Positions 17,291 to 26,452 are shown, numbered from the stretch's first letter. The stretch: 64,000 bases of DNA from Martinezella multihospitum (GCF_900094585.1 NZ_FMAG01000015.1:1-64000), one strand, 5' to 3'. Translations and numbers: made by a program. Notes: generated by a model from the letters alone, not told the origin.

Positions 17291-18403
17291 ATGGCCCCTA
17301 AGAGCATGCCAACAGCGCCGGATGAGGGCCGTAATGGGCATCGGTCGGTCCGAGGACGATCATCACGGTCGAATGAGACGGGCAGGTTTGAACCTTATCA
17401 TCGTGAGAGTGTCGATGACGGGTGGTCGGTCGCGGATGTCGACGAGACGGAGCGGGTCGATACCACCCTGACTGCCGAAAAAGCGAAGTCGATCATCTCC
17501 CGGAACGCGAGCCCGGATATCGGTTTTGATCGCTCGGTTAATCCCTATCGAGGCTGCGAGCATGGATGCATCTACTGCTTCGCCCGGCCGTCGCACGCTT
17601 ATCTCGGTTTGTCGCCGGGGCTCGATTTCGAGACGAAGCTATTTTTCAAGCCGCAGGCGGCGACATTACTGAGGAGCGAGCTCTCCAAGGCGGGTTATGT
17701 CCCAGATCGCGTGCAACTCGGGGCGAACACGGACTGCTACCAGCCGGTTGAGAAGCGTCTACGCATCACGCGCAGCGTCATCGAAGTGCTCGCCGAGTTC
17801 CAGCATCCTCTCGGCATCACCACAAAAAATCACCTCGTAACGCGCGACATCGACTTGCTCGCTCCGATGGCCGAGCGGAATTTGAGCGTCGTCGTGATTT
17901 CGATCACGACGCTCGACCGTCAGCTCGCCCGGGCGATGGAAGCGAGGGCATCGACGCCGTCGCGACGACTCGATGCCATTCGCGCGCTCAGCGACGCCGG
18001 CATACCGGTCATCGTCAGCGTGGCGCCGATCATTCCAGGCCTCACCGATCATGAGATCGAGGCGATCCTCGAGGCTTCGGCCGACGCTGGTGCGCGGTAC
18101 GCACACTATTCGATGCTGCGACTGCCACATGAACTGAAGGATCTCTTCAAGGAATGGCTCGCGGCGGAACGTCCCGACCGCGCTGAGCGCGTCATGTCGC
18201 TGGTTCGCCAGATGCGCGGTGGCAAGGAAAACGACGCGCGCTTCGGCTACCGCATTGCGGGCGAGGGGCCCGTCGCGCAGATCCTTGTTGACCGTTTTCG
18301 GCTGGCGCGCCGGCGCTTCGCGCTCGATCGGAAAATCTCGCCGCTTCGAACCGATCTCTTCCGAATCCCGCCGAGGCTTGGCGACCAGCTCACGCTGCTA
18401 TGA
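17291..18403 (+). CDS. PA0069-family radical SAM protein (SplB-like)
   Basis: 370 aa. The radical-SAM cluster motif CxxxCxxC is present as CEHGCIYC (C89, C93, C96) in the context NPYRGCEHGCIYCFARPSHA. Downstream are LGANTDCYQPVEK and ITTKNHLVTRDIDLLA, typical of the PA0069/SplB-related group. Family members are related to spore photoproduct lyase, but this subgroup has no established substrate. A second in-frame ATG lies at codon 6. It is monocistronic or co-transcribed with the acetyltransferase downstream. Confidence 0.88.
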   Translation: MAPKSMPTAPDEGRNGHRSVRGRSSRSNETGRFEPYHRESVDDGWSVADVDETERVDTTLTAEKAKSIISRNASPDIGFDRSVNPYRGCEHGCIYCFARPSHAYLGLSPGLDFETKLFFKPQAATLLRSELSKAGYVPDRVQLGANTDCYQPVEKRLRITRSVIEVLAEFQHPLGITTKNHLVTRDIDLLAPMAERNLSVVVISITTLDRQLARAMEARASTPSRRLDAIRALSDAGIPVIVSVAPIIPGLTDHEIEAILEASADAGARYAHYSMLRLPHELKDLFKEWLAAERPDRAERVMSLVRQMRGGKENDARFGYRIAGEGPVAQILVDRFRLARRRFALDRKISPLRTDLFRIPPRLGDQLTLL

Positions 18404-18471
18404 GCGACGCTAAGTCGTCGCAGGCCGAAATTCTCGAACCGAATGTCCACTAACGCCACAGGAGAATATGA

Positions 18472-18918
18472 ATGCCGGAAATCATCGTCCGCCCGCTCGC
18501 ATCAACTGACCATGCCGAATGGCAAAGGCTGTGGACTGCTTATCTGACCTTCTATGAGGCCAGCCTGCCCGACGAAGTGTTCGAGACGACGTGGCGTCGC
18601 CTTTTCACCGAAGGCGAGTTCGAACCAAAGGGTTTCCTCGCCACGATCGAGAACAAGCCCGTCGGCCTCGTCCACTACCTCTATCACCGTAGCTGCTGGT
18701 CGCTGAAGAACAACTGCTACCTTCAAGATCTCTTCGCCGATCCCGATGTCCGCGGCAAAGGCGTGGGCGCGGCGCTGATCCAGGCCGTCCAGACGGAAGC
18801 GCTCAAGATCGGCGTGACCAACGTTTATTGGATGACGCGCGAGACGAACGCAACGGCTCGCCGCCTCTATGATCGTGTCGCTCGGCGCACCGGCTTCATC
18901 GAGTACGATCTCCAATAA
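18472..18918 (+). CDS. GNAT family N-acetyltransferase
   Basis: 148 aa. Acetyl-CoA binding motif A is DLFADPDVRGKGVGAALIQA, with motif B in VYWMTRETNATARRLYDRVA. The start ATG at 18472 is preceded by AGGAG. It transfers an acetyl group to an unknown amine; the sequence resembles small-molecule acetyltransferases. It follows the radical SAM gene by 68 bases. Confidence 0.88.
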   Translation: MPEIIVRPLASTDHAEWQRLWTAYLTFYEASLPDEVFETTWRRLFTEGEFEPKGFLATIENKPVGLVHYLYHRSCWSLKNNCYLQDLFADPDVRGKGVGAALIQAVQTEALKIGVTNVYWMTRETNATARRLYDRVARRTGFIEYDLQ

Positions 18919-19340
18919 CCGACGCCAGCAGCACGCGTATGATCCCGTGCGTTCTCGGAGCCGAATGACCAAATTGCATTCGGCGCCGAGGCGAAACATT
19001 GAAGGGTCAGCTCTTATCGCAGCACGCCAAGGCGAGCTGGTCGGCGGCTCGTACTGATAAATTCGTCACGAACGCTTCGTCGCATACGCTAACGTAGGTT
19101 TGACCTCGCCGTACGCCTGTCTCGGGCGGGTAGTTGCGATCGTTTTGCCGCCGGTCTCCAGACATTTGGCATTGCGCGCCTATGGCGGTCATCTAGATCG
19201 GTTACGGCATTTCGCGAAGCCCATATTCAGAGCCAAATGACGACTACCATCGGGCTTCGCGGGAGGCGACCCGCGAGCGCGACGTGGTCGAGCAGACTGG
19301 CTGAGAGAACGACATCCTCGATCAAGAATTGGCCGGCCGC
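18919..19340. other. 420-base gene-free region
   Basis: Nothing convincing is encoded. A perfect hairpin TCGCGGG (19257-19263) / CCCGCGA (19270-19276), 6-nt loop, lies about 65 bases beyond the SEC-C gene stop and may help end its transcript, although no U-run follows. Confidence 0.45.
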
Positions 19341-20153
19341 CTACACGACCGGTTCCGTATTCTCTTCGAACCAGAGGAAGGTCCTCACTTCGCAGATCGC
19401 GAGCAGCAGGATGAGCGAATATTCCTCGTTGTCGTAATTCAGATTCATCCCGTGCAGCACCGGGTTGCGGTTGAAGCCGTCGTCCTTTTGCCCCTCGTAC
19501 AGTTTCGATATGAACGAGTTGAAAGCTTCCACGGCGTCTTCCATCGCAAACAGGAGGCGGTTGCCCCAAATGTTCCTTTTGATGGTCGGCTTGATGTTGT
19601 CCTTGGAAGTCAAAGCTCCGATCTGGCGCAGGATGCCTTCAAGCTGCGCAAAAAGCACTGGCACGGACAATGTATATTTTCCCGTGAAGTGCGCTTCGAC
19701 CGCATCCAGCAAAAACTTTTCGCGATCCGCGAAGCTGCTAAACTTCGCACAAGCGTCCTTGACATATCCCTCGAGCACGTGCCGGTGCGAGCGCTTGATA
19801 AGGGCGTCCAGCAGTTCCTGTTTGGTAAGCGTGCCAGCCACCAGCTTGTTGTAGGCTGTTTCCATATCGCCGACGGTCAGTGTCGATCCAAACAAGTAAA
19901 AATCGTTGTCCCGACAGAAGCGATGTAGCGGGCCATCGAAGGGCGCCATGATGTTTGCGAAGTCATCTTTGTAGTTGAGTTGCGCCGGAGTGCCGGGCGG
20001 ATGTACTGCGGGATTTATGGTAACGATCCGGTCGCGGTCCGAGTTGTAATGACAGTATTTGTACTTCCTCCCGGAGTTGCACCAGCAGGGCGCGTTGCGG
20101 CCAGGCTTAACCTCGCTCTTGGCTCTCGATGCCGCTCCGCTTCCCACGACCAA
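19341..20153 (-). CDS. SEC-C zinc-motif protein with HEPN-like C-terminus
   Basis: 270 aa. Residues 23-35 form the SEC-C metal-binding motif (CWCNSGRKYKYCH; C23, C25, C34, H35), common in stress and defence proteins. The C-terminal half is helical and contains RNPVLHG at 229-235, matching the Rx4H motif of HEPN ribonucleases. Lower GC than its neighbours and Lys/Asn-rich codon use suggest recent transfer. It stands alone. A defence or RNase role is an inference from the two motifs. Confidence 0.65.
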   Translation of the reverse strand: MVVGSGAASRAKSEVKPGRNAPCWCNSGRKYKYCHYNSDRDRIVTINPAVHPPGTPAQLNYKDDFANIMAPFDGPLHRFCRDNDFYLFGSTLTVGDMETAYNKLVAGTLTKQELLDALIKRSHRHVLEGYVKDACAKFSSFADREKFLLDAVEAHFTGKYTLSVPVLFAQLEGILRQIGALTSKDNIKPTIKRNIWGNRLLFAMEDAVEAFNSFISKLYEGQKDDGFNRNPVLHGMNLNYDNEEYSLILLLAICEVRTFLWFEENTEPVV

Positions 20154-20421
20154 CCTTGCCTCCTATCGCGCTAGACAACTATCGACGTTCTTATCGGCGC
20201 GGAAGTCCTCTAGCGATATAGCGCGACATCGGGCTCTCGAACAACGTCACCGTCGCTCTCAATAGATTCTTTCGAAGCCTCGTTGGCCCTGCTCGCCCGC
20301 AGCGGGAAATCAAGCTGCACCTGGCGGACCTTCTGAACTTTAGAAACGGATCAAAGCCGCGTCGCCGACCAGGACGAGCGACGTCGGCTTATCATCGCAA
20401 ACTGACGACTACGAATACACG

Positions 20422-21765
20422 TTAGTTTCGCGCCGCGATCGAGAGGGCTTCCGCCAGACGGCTGACGTCTTGATGCTCGGTGCGCCACGATGACAGACTG
20501 ATCCGAAGCGCAGGCCGCCCCTGCCAGACGGTCATTCCAAACCAGCCGGCGCCGGTGTCGATGACACTTTGGCGGATTTGCGCGGTCTGCTCATCAGTGC
20601 CGTATCGCACCACCAGCTGATTGAGAACGACGCGATTGAGAACGTCGAATCCGCGTTCACGGAGCCGATCGGCGAGCCATGCGGCTTCGTTGCAATGACG
20701 GTCGACGAGCTGCGCGACACCCGCGCGGCCGAGCGTCCGGAGCGCAGCCCATATAGGAATGCCGCGAGCGCGCCGCGAGAACTCGAGCGTCAGGTTCTTT
20801 TGCGCGTCGGCGGACGCTGTTGCGTAAACGGCGTCGGAATTCATGGCCTGGGCCAGTGCCTCCGCGTCGCGGCAGATGGCGACCGCTCCGTCGTACGGCG
20901 TGTTCAGCCATTTGTGTCCGTCTGTGGTCCAGCTATCGGCACCCTCGATCCCCTCGGTAAGTGCTCGCCTCGACGAGGTACGCGCCCACAAACCGAATGC
21001 ACCGTCGACATGGACCCAGGCCTTCGCCTTTGTCGCCGCGTCGATCAGGACAGCGAAAGGATCGAACTCACCCGTGTTCACCTCTCCGGCTTGTAGGCAA
21101 AGGATCGTCTTCTCATCGAGCGGCGGTAAGCGATCTGGATCGATCCGCCCATATGCGTCCACGGGCGCCGTGACCAGGTGCACGGATCCGAAGCCGAGTA
21201 ACCGCAGAGCCTTCCGCACGGTGATATGGACGGTCTCGGACACGACAACCCGGATCTCAGGGGCGCCGAACAGCCCGTCCCTATCGATATTCCACCCTTG
21301 ACGCGACAGCAGCGATCGCCGAGCTGCTGAAAGGCAACTCAGCGCACAGGCGGTCGCGCTCGTACCAAATCCGACAGCAGATTCCCGTGGCAGGTCGAGT
21401 GCGTCGAGAAGCCACCGACCGGCGATTTTCTCGATCGTCGCCGCGATCGGTGACGTGTCGTACGTGGCGGCGCACTGGTCCCAGGCCAGCATCAATCGCT
21501 CGGCGGCGGCCGCTGCTGGCAAAGACGCGCCGATCACGAAGCCAAAATAGCGCGGCCCGTTAGAGGCCGTCGTCGCGGGCGAGCCATGGATGTCGAGCAT
21601 TTGAAGCGTTTCGACCGCGCCGCGCCCTTCATAGGGAAGTGGTTCCGAAAAAATGCTAAGGCCGGCACGTGCGGCCTGATCGGGAAACGGTAAGCGCTGC
21701 TCGATCCCTTCCAGGTAACTTTTTGCGCGACGATCCGCCTCCGCCATCAATTCCAGTTCTGACAT
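20422..21765 (-). CDS. PLP-dependent group II decarboxylase
   Basis: 447 aa from ATG at 21765 (AGAGGGAG upstream); an upstream in-frame ATG at 21861 is less likely because it lies in the operator. Fold type I: the cofactor lysine is in TDGHKWLNTPYDG, preceded by AWVHVDGAFGLWA and by GFGTSATACALSCLSAAR. Group II members decarboxylate glutamate, aromatic amino acids or related acids to amines, or act as aldehyde synthases; the substrate here is unknown. The regulon operator with an enlarged spacer (21862-21883) lies in its promoter. Confidence 0.87.
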   Translation of the reverse strand: MSELELMAEADRRAKSYLEGIEQRLPFPDQAARAGLSIFSEPLPYEGRGAVETLQMLDIHGSPATTASNGPRYFGFVIGASLPAAAAAERLMLAWDQCAATYDTSPIAATIEKIAGRWLLDALDLPRESAVGFGTSATACALSCLSAARRSLLSRQGWNIDRDGLFGAPEIRVVVSETVHITVRKALRLLGFGSVHLVTAPVDAYGRIDPDRLPPLDEKTILCLQAGEVNTGEFDPFAVLIDAATKAKAWVHVDGAFGLWARTSSRRALTEGIEGADSWTTDGHKWLNTPYDGAVAICRDAEALAQAMNSDAVYATASADAQKNLTLEFSRRARGIPIWAALRTLGRAGVAQLVDRHCNEAAWLADRLRERGFDVLNRVVLNQLVVRYGTDEQTAQIRQSVIDTGAGWFGMTVWQGRPALRISLSSWRTEHQDVSRLAEALSIAARN

Positions 21766-21861
21766 GTAGCTCCCTCTTTCCGGTCCGCCGATGATTGGGT
21801 GACCGCTTTCCCGTGTCGCGCCGCCGCATCCGCGACGCGGACCGCACACTCGACGAATCAA

Positions 21862-21883
21862 CTATCTATCTTTCGATAGATAG
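21862..21883 (-). promoter_or_regulatory. regulon operator 4, variant with 6-nt spacer
   Basis: CTATCTAT and ATAGATAG are perfect half-sites separated by CTTTCG instead of CG (the flanks AA and TT extend the symmetry). The half-sites are thus pushed about 4 bases apart relative to all other copies. It lies 10 bases downstream of the -10 of the decarboxylase promoter. Confidence 0.65.
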
Positions 21884-21893
21884 TTAAAGCAGG

Positions 21894-21922
21894 CGTTAAG
21901 GCTTGGCGTCACGGTATGTCAA
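21894..21922 (-). promoter_or_regulatory. promoter of the PLP decarboxylase gene
   Basis: Minus strand TTGACA (21922-21917), 17 bases, TTAACG (21899-21894). Nearly the same -10 as the LLM promoter. Confidence 0.6.
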
Positions 21923-22034
21923 CGTATATCGGACAGCACCCAACCTTTCCCGATAGACACGACCTGACCACTCAAGCTGAACTGCACTTGAGAAACACTT
22001 GCGCTGATACAGAACGCGATTGGGCAAACCGACC

Positions 22035-23543
22035 TCATCGTCTCGGTTGGGTGAACCATGCGACCACCGCGGCTAAGAAGCAAAGCGCCGCGCAGATGCA
22101 GGCGACCCATTGGAAGGCACTCGTCGTGGCAGCGACACGAGCGGTTTCGGCGATCGCGTCGAGCGGCGGGGCCGGACGTACGCCAAACTCGCCGTTCGAG
22201 CCGGCGTCAGCAAACGAATGGACGTAGACGGCGGATACGACAGCGCCGAACGCGGCGATTGCAATGAGGCCGCCGGCGCGTGCAACTGCGTTGTTGATGC
22301 CGGAGGCCTGTCCGGAATCTTCGTCCGGCGCGGCCGCCATCACCGCCGTGGAAAGCGGCGAGACGAGCGCCGCCATCCCAAGCCCCATCACCGTCAGGAG
22401 GGGGAGGGTAAGAGCCCAGAATTGGCCGAAGGGTAGCGTGGCGGCTATGCCGACGAAGGCGATACCGACGATGGCGGCGCCGGCTGTCATCGGCCAACGC
22501 GCACCGATCCGGTCCGCGAGGCGCCCCGCCACGCTGGATAGGGCACCAATCGCGAGCGCCAATGGGAGAAACAAGAGGCTCGCCTGCCATTCCGGTATGC
22601 CCCATGCGGAGATGACGGTCATCGGCAGGAAGAAGAGCAGCGCGTTGAGAGCGACGAAGACGAGCAACGTGTAGACGTTCGCCCCGGCGAACGCGCGCGA
22701 GGCGAACAGCCCGAGCTTTACCAGGGGCGCTTTTGCCCGTCGTTCCCACAGAAGGAAGAGGCCAAATATCACCGCCGCGCCGACAAGCGCGATCGATGCG
22801 AGGCGCCCCGCGCCACCGGAAGACCCGATCGCGGTCAGTCCCCAGGCGAGCAAACCGAGTGAAGCCGTCGCTAGAACCGCGCCGACCAGGTCGAGCCGCC
22901 CTCGATCGCGCCGCACATCGTCAGGCACGCGCTTGAGCAGGATGATCAGTGCCAGCGCGCCGATCGGGAGATTCAACGCGAAGATCGATCGCCACGCCCA
23001 GCTCGTATCGAGCGATAGAACAAGGCCACCGAGAAGCGGTCCGGCAGCCGTGGTCAGCGACGAGACCGAGGCCCAAAGGCCGATCGCCGCGCCGCGTTGC
23101 TCCGCCGGGTAAGCCTTGGCGATAACAGCCAGGCTGCCCGGGACCATGAAGGCGGCGCCGAAGCCCTGCGCACCGCGCGTCAGGATGAGCCAGGGTGCGT
23201 CGGGAGACAGCGCGCAGGCGATCGAGGCGACCACGAAAACCGCAATGCCGAAGGCGAATGCGTTGCGTGTGCCGAAGATGTCGCCGGCCGCACCGCCAAG
23301 CAGCACCAGCGAAGAGAGGAGAAGCATGTAGCTGTTCGAGATCCACTGCGCATCGACGAGCGATGCGCCAAGGTCGACACGGATCGCCGGCGTCGCGAGC
23401 GACACGACGGTCATATCGATAAAGCCCATCGTCGATGCCAGGATCGCGGCGACGAGAACGAGCCACCGGCTCTCAGGCGCGCGGAATTGGTTCTGCTCGG
23501 AAATGGCGATGGCGGGGCCGACCACGGCGCGCCCGCCGGTCAT
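22035..23543 (-). CDS. MFS exporter, DHA2 (EmrB/QacA-type) family
   Basis: 502 aa. TM1 FIDMTVVSLATPAIRVDLGA, motif A LVLLGGAAGDIFGTRNAFAF, and motif C region LTTAAGPLLGGLVLSLDTSW. Hydrophobicity fits about 14 spans. Its ATG overlaps the stop codon of the LLM monooxygenase gene (ATGA at 23540-23543), so the two are translationally coupled. It probably exports the monooxygenase product or a toxic substrate. Confidence 0.88.
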   Translation of the reverse strand: MTGGRAVVGPAIAISEQNQFRAPESRWLVLVAAILASTMGFIDMTVVSLATPAIRVDLGASLVDAQWISNSYMLLLSSLVLLGGAAGDIFGTRNAFAFGIAVFVVASIACALSPDAPWLILTRGAQGFGAAFMVPGSLAVIAKAYPAEQRGAAIGLWASVSSLTTAAGPLLGGLVLSLDTSWAWRSIFALNLPIGALALIILLKRVPDDVRRDRGRLDLVGAVLATASLGLLAWGLTAIGSSGGAGRLASIALVGAAVIFGLFLLWERRAKAPLVKLGLFASRAFAGANVYTLLVFVALNALLFFLPMTVISAWGIPEWQASLLFLPLALAIGALSSVAGRLADRIGARWPMTAGAAIVGIAFVGIAATLPFGQFWALTLPLLTVMGLGMAALVSPLSTAVMAAAPDEDSGQASGINNAVARAGGLIAIAAFGAVVSAVYVHSFADAGSNGEFGVRPAPPLDAIAETARVAATTSAFQWVACICAALCFLAAVVAWFTQPRR

Positions 23544-24868
23544 GTGCGGCCGAAACGATTTGCCGGCCTTTTCAGCCCGAGGCGGTCTCGCAACGTCGCT
23601 CCGTTATAATCGGTCTGCGCGAGACCGCGCCGCTGCAGCTCGGGAACCACCTCGGTGCAAAATTGCGTAAGATCTTCTGGAAGCAGCGGGAACATCAGAT
23701 TGAAACCGTCTGCGGCGCCCGCGGTGAACCATTCCTCGAGCTGGTCTGCGACATCGGCCGGCGTGCCGATCACCGATGGAACCGCTCCAGCATTGATAAG
23801 GCGATGAGCGACCTCGCGGATGCTCAAGCCTTGCTCGGCAAAGGCCTTCATCCTTTCGAGATTGGAGCGTTGACCGTCATAGCTCTCAAGATCGGGGAGT
23901 GAGGGCAGGGGGCCATCGATCGGAAACGCTGATACATCGACCCCGCACCAACTCGAGACGAGATCGACCCCGATCCGCTCGGGAACGAGCGTCTGAAGGA
24001 ACTCTTCCTTCTCGCGGGCTTCGCTGCGCGATGCGGCGACGACCGGGTGGATCCCCGGCAGGATCTTGAGATCGCCGGAAGCGCGACCTGCTGCCGCCAG
24101 CCGGACGTCGAAGTCGGCGCGGTATTTCAGGCCCTCCTCGATCGACCGTATGACGGCGAAATGTATATCGGCGTGGCGTGCGGCCAAGGTCTTGCCGTCG
24201 TCCGAGGATCCGGCCTGGACGATCACGGGGTGGCCTTGGGGCGGGCGCGGAACATTCAGCGGACCGCGAACCTTCAGATATTTACCCACGTGATTGATCC
24301 GGCGAATTCGCGTCACGTCGGCGAACAGGCCCGAGTCGCGATCGAGAAGGATCGCGTCATCGTCGATGCTGTCCCACAGGGCCTTGACGACATCGAGATA
24401 TTCGCCGGCGCGCTCGTAGCGGTTGGCATGGTCGATGTTGCCGTCGTGGCCAAAATTCATGGCCTCTTCGGGCATCGACGACGTAACGACGTTCCAGCCG
24501 GCGCGCCCATGACTGAGGTGGTCGAGCGACGCGAACATGCGGGCAAGATTGTACGGCTCGGTATAGGAAGCCGATGCCGTGGCGAGAAGCCCGACCTGCG
24601 AGGTCACCGCCGCAAGCGCCGAGAGCAGCGTGATCGGTTCGAGGCGCGGATTGGCGTAGTGCGCGATGTTGCTTTCGAAGGTGTCCCACATGCCGACGTG
24701 ATCGGCGACGAAAATCGCGTCGAGCTTGGCTGCCTCGCTGGCCGCCGCCAGGGATTGAAAATAGGGAAGATCGTAGACCTCGCGCGAAGGGGCGCGGGGA
24801 TGCCGCCAGGAAATTCGGTGATCGCCCTGAGGATTGAAAAAGAAGGCACTCAAAATCATGCGTTTCAT
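23540..24868 (-). CDS. LLM-class flavin-dependent monooxygenase (NtaA/SnaA/DszA family)
   Basis: 442 aa from ATG at 24868; an upstream in-frame ATG at 25015 would run through the operators and is rejected. The N-terminus MILSAFFFNPQGDHRISWRH, then AKLDAIFVADHVGMWD and RAGWNVVTSSMPEEAMNFG, match the NtaA/SnaA/DszA group of FMNH2-dependent monooxygenases. These act on nitrilotriacetate, sulfur heterocycles or related compounds with a flavin reductase, which is not seen next to it. It is the first gene of an LLM-MFS operon. Confidence 0.87.
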   Translation of the reverse strand: MKRMILSAFFFNPQGDHRISWRHPRAPSREVYDLPYFQSLAAASEAAKLDAIFVADHVGMWDTFESNIAHYANPRLEPITLLSALAAVTSQVGLLATASASYTEPYNLARMFASLDHLSHGRAGWNVVTSSMPEEAMNFGHDGNIDHANRYERAGEYLDVVKALWDSIDDDAILLDRDSGLFADVTRIRRINHVGKYLKVRGPLNVPRPPQGHPVIVQAGSSDDGKTLAARHADIHFAVIRSIEEGLKYRADFDVRLAAAGRASGDLKILPGIHPVVAASRSEAREKEEFLQTLVPERIGVDLVSSWCGVDVSAFPIDGPLPSLPDLESYDGQRSNLERMKAFAEQGLSIREVAHRLINAGAVPSVIGTPADVADQLEEWFTAGAADGFNLMFPLLPEDLTQFCTEVVPELQRRGLAQTDYNGATLRDRLGLKRPANRFGRT

Positions 24869-24923
24869 GCGGCCGCCGATCCTTTCCAAGCGGCCGGCCG
24901 GCCGCCTTCTTCGAACTCTTTGT

Positions 24924-24941
24924 CTACCTCTCGATAGATAG
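24924..24941 (-). promoter_or_regulatory. regulon operator 5 (LLM-MFS operon, proximal)
   Basis: CTACCTCTCGATAGATAG, 16 of 18 matches. It lies 11 bases downstream of the LLM -10. Confidence 0.75.
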
Positions 24942-24952
24942 CCCTTGCATTT

Positions 24953-24981
24953 TGTTAAAGCTCGGCGGTATCGTCTGTCAA
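24953..24981 (-). promoter_or_regulatory. promoter of the LLM-MFS operon
   Basis: Minus strand TTGACA (24981-24976), 17 bases, TTAACA (24958-24953). It sits between operators 5 and 6; the last base of -35 touches operator 6. Confidence 0.6.
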
Positions 24982-24998
24982 TATCTATCGGAAGATAG
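24981..24998. promoter_or_regulatory. regulon operator 6 (LLM distal / DUF1272)
   Basis: ATATCTATCGGAAGATAG, 15 of 18 matches. It lies in the divergent region, 42 bases before the DUF1272 start. The distance between its centre and operator 5 is 57 bases, as at the RND pump. Confidence 0.65.
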
Positions 24999-25040
24999 GC
25001 GCGCCTCAATGACACTGCTCGAACCAGAGGGAGTTAGACG

Positions 25041-25286
25041 ATGCTTGCGATGAAACCTGGATGCGAATGTTGCGATCGTGACCTCTCGCTGGAAAACGGC
25101 GAGGCATTGATTTGCACGTTCGAGTGCACGTTCTGCCGCGATTGTGCGGACAACAAGCTGAACGGCATATGCCCGAATTGCGGCGGGAATCTCGTTGAAC
25201 GGCCGGTGCGTCCGGCGAAGATGTTGGAGAAATACCCGGCGGCCACGGAGAGGACGTTCAAACCCGGTGGCTGTGTGGCGGCCTGA
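25041..25286 (+). CDS. DUF1272-domain small zinc-ribbon protein
   Basis: 81 aa, ATG at 25041 with AGAGGGAG upstream. The array of Cys pairs (GCECCDRDL, CTFECTFCRDCAD, CPNCGGNLVERP) is the DUF1272 signature, implying a small metal-binding protein of unknown function. It diverges from the LLM operon across operators 5 and 6, so it may be under the same control. Confidence 0.9.
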   Translation: MLAMKPGCECCDRDLSLENGEALICTFECTFCRDCADNKLNGICPNCGGNLVERPVRPAKMLEKYPAATERTFKPGGCVAA

Positions 25287-25415
25287 CCTCGTCGCCGAGA
25301 TCCGCGAAGACGTTCCGCTCGACACGGCGGCCGGGCGGAACAGGCGTGTTGGTGCCGAGGTCTCTTCGGCCTGCCGAAAAGATAACCGCAAGCCGGGAAT
25401 CTGCACCGCGGTGGT

Positions 25416-25444
25416 TTGACGAAACGGGTTTCATATCTTAGTCA
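25416..25444 (+). promoter_or_regulatory. promoter of the yehZYXW-like operon
   Basis: TTGACG (25416-25421), 17 bases, TAGTCA (25439-25444), immediately followed by operator 7. The -10 is poor. Confidence 0.45.
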
Positions 25445-25445
25445 T

Positions 25446-25463
25446 ATATCTATCGATAGATAA
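25446..25463 (+). promoter_or_regulatory. regulon operator 7 (ABC importer)
   Basis: ATATCTATCGATAGATAA, 16 of 18 matches and itself a perfect palindrome over its central 16 bases. It lies one base downstream of the -10 and 77 bases before the substrate-binding protein start. Confidence 0.78.
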
Positions 25464-25540
25464 GCTGACGCGTCGCGCCCGAAACGGTTCGGTCGATCGC
25501 GCGCGGTCGTCCAACCGGCAAAAGGGGAAGGGTAGAGGCA

Positions 25541-26452
25541 ATGAAGGCAATCGCGCGACTGATGATCCTTGCGCTCGCGCTCTCGATGGCGGTGCCATCG
25601 ATGGCGGCCGAGCCGATCCGGATCGGATCGAAGACCGACACTGAGGGCTCGTTGCTCGGCTACGTCATTCTGTTGATGTTGGAGAAGGGCGGCTTGCCCA
25701 CCGAGAGCCGCATCCCGCTTGGATCGAGCAAGCTCGTGCGTTCGGCACTGCTGACCGGCGCGATCGATATCTACCCCGAATATACCGGCAACGCGGCGTT
25801 CTTTTTCAACCAGGACAGCGATCCGGTCTGGAAGTCCGCCGACGCTGCCTACTCGCGTGCACGGGATCTCGATGCGACGAACAAGCTCGTGTGGCTCCAG
25901 CCGGCGCCCGCCAACAACACCTGGGCGATCGCGGTACGGGCCGATGTCGCCAAGGAACAGAATCTCGCAACGCTTGACGATTTCGGTCGGTGGATCGCCG
26001 GCGGCGGAAAAATGAAGATCGCAGCTTCGTCGGAATTCACCGAAAGCGCCGGGGCGTTGCCCGCGTTCGAGAAGGCTTACGGATTCAAGATAAATAGCGA
26101 TCAGGTGCTGGTTCTGTCAGGCGGTGATACCGCTGCGACCGAACAGGCGGCCGCCTCGGGCGCGTCCGGCGTCAATGCCGCCATGGCGTATGGCACCGAT
26201 GGGCAGCTTGCCGCGCTCGGGCTCGTCGTCATGCGTGACACCAAGAACGTGCAGCTTGTCTTCGAGCCCGCACCGCTGATCCGTAAGGAGGTGCTCGACG
26301 CCCACCCCGAGATCGCCGGCCTGCTCGCCCCTGTTTTCAAGTCGCTCACGCTCGAAACGCTACAGCAGCTCAACGCGCGGATCGCGGTTGACGGCGAGGA
26401 TGCGCGATCGGTCGCAAAGGGCTACCTTACCGAAAAGGGCTTCCTCCAATAG
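25541..26452 (+). CDS. yehZ: ABC transporter substrate-binding protein, YehZ/OsmF type
   Basis: 303 aa with a signal peptide of about 22 residues (LMILALALSMAVPSMAA). The mature start EPIRIGSKTDTEGSLLGYVI and GAIDIYPEYTGNAAFFF are characteristic of the OpuAC/OsmF family that binds glycine betaine, choline or related quaternary amines. First gene of an order identical to Escherichia coli yehZYXW. In E. coli that system binds betaine weakly, so the true ligand here is open. Controlled by operator 7. Confidence 0.88.
   Translation: MKAIARLMILALALSMAVPSMAAEPIRIGSKTDTEGSLLGYVILLMLEKGGLPTESRIPLGSSKLVRSALLTGAIDIYPEYTGNAAFFFNQDSDPVWKSADAAYSRARDLDATNKLVWLQPAPANNTWAIAVRADVAKEQNLATLDDFGRWIAGGGKMKIAASSEFTESAGALPAFEKAYGFKINSDQVLVLSGGDTAATEQAAASGASGVNAAMAYGTDGQLAALGLVVMRDTKNVQLVFEPAPLIRKEVLDAHPEIAGLLAPVFKSLTLETLQQLNARIAVDGEDARSVAKGYLTEKGFLQ

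Noticed and set aside
21765-21861. Longer N-terminus for the PLP decarboxylase starting at 21861
   Set aside because: It would translate the region next to the operator, lacks a good ribosome-binding site, and the internal ATG at 21765 has AGAGGGAG upstream.
24868-25015. Longer N-terminus for the LLM monooxygenase starting at 25015
   Set aside because: It would run through both operators and the promoter, and the Arg-rich extension does not match the family; ATG 24868 gives the normal start.
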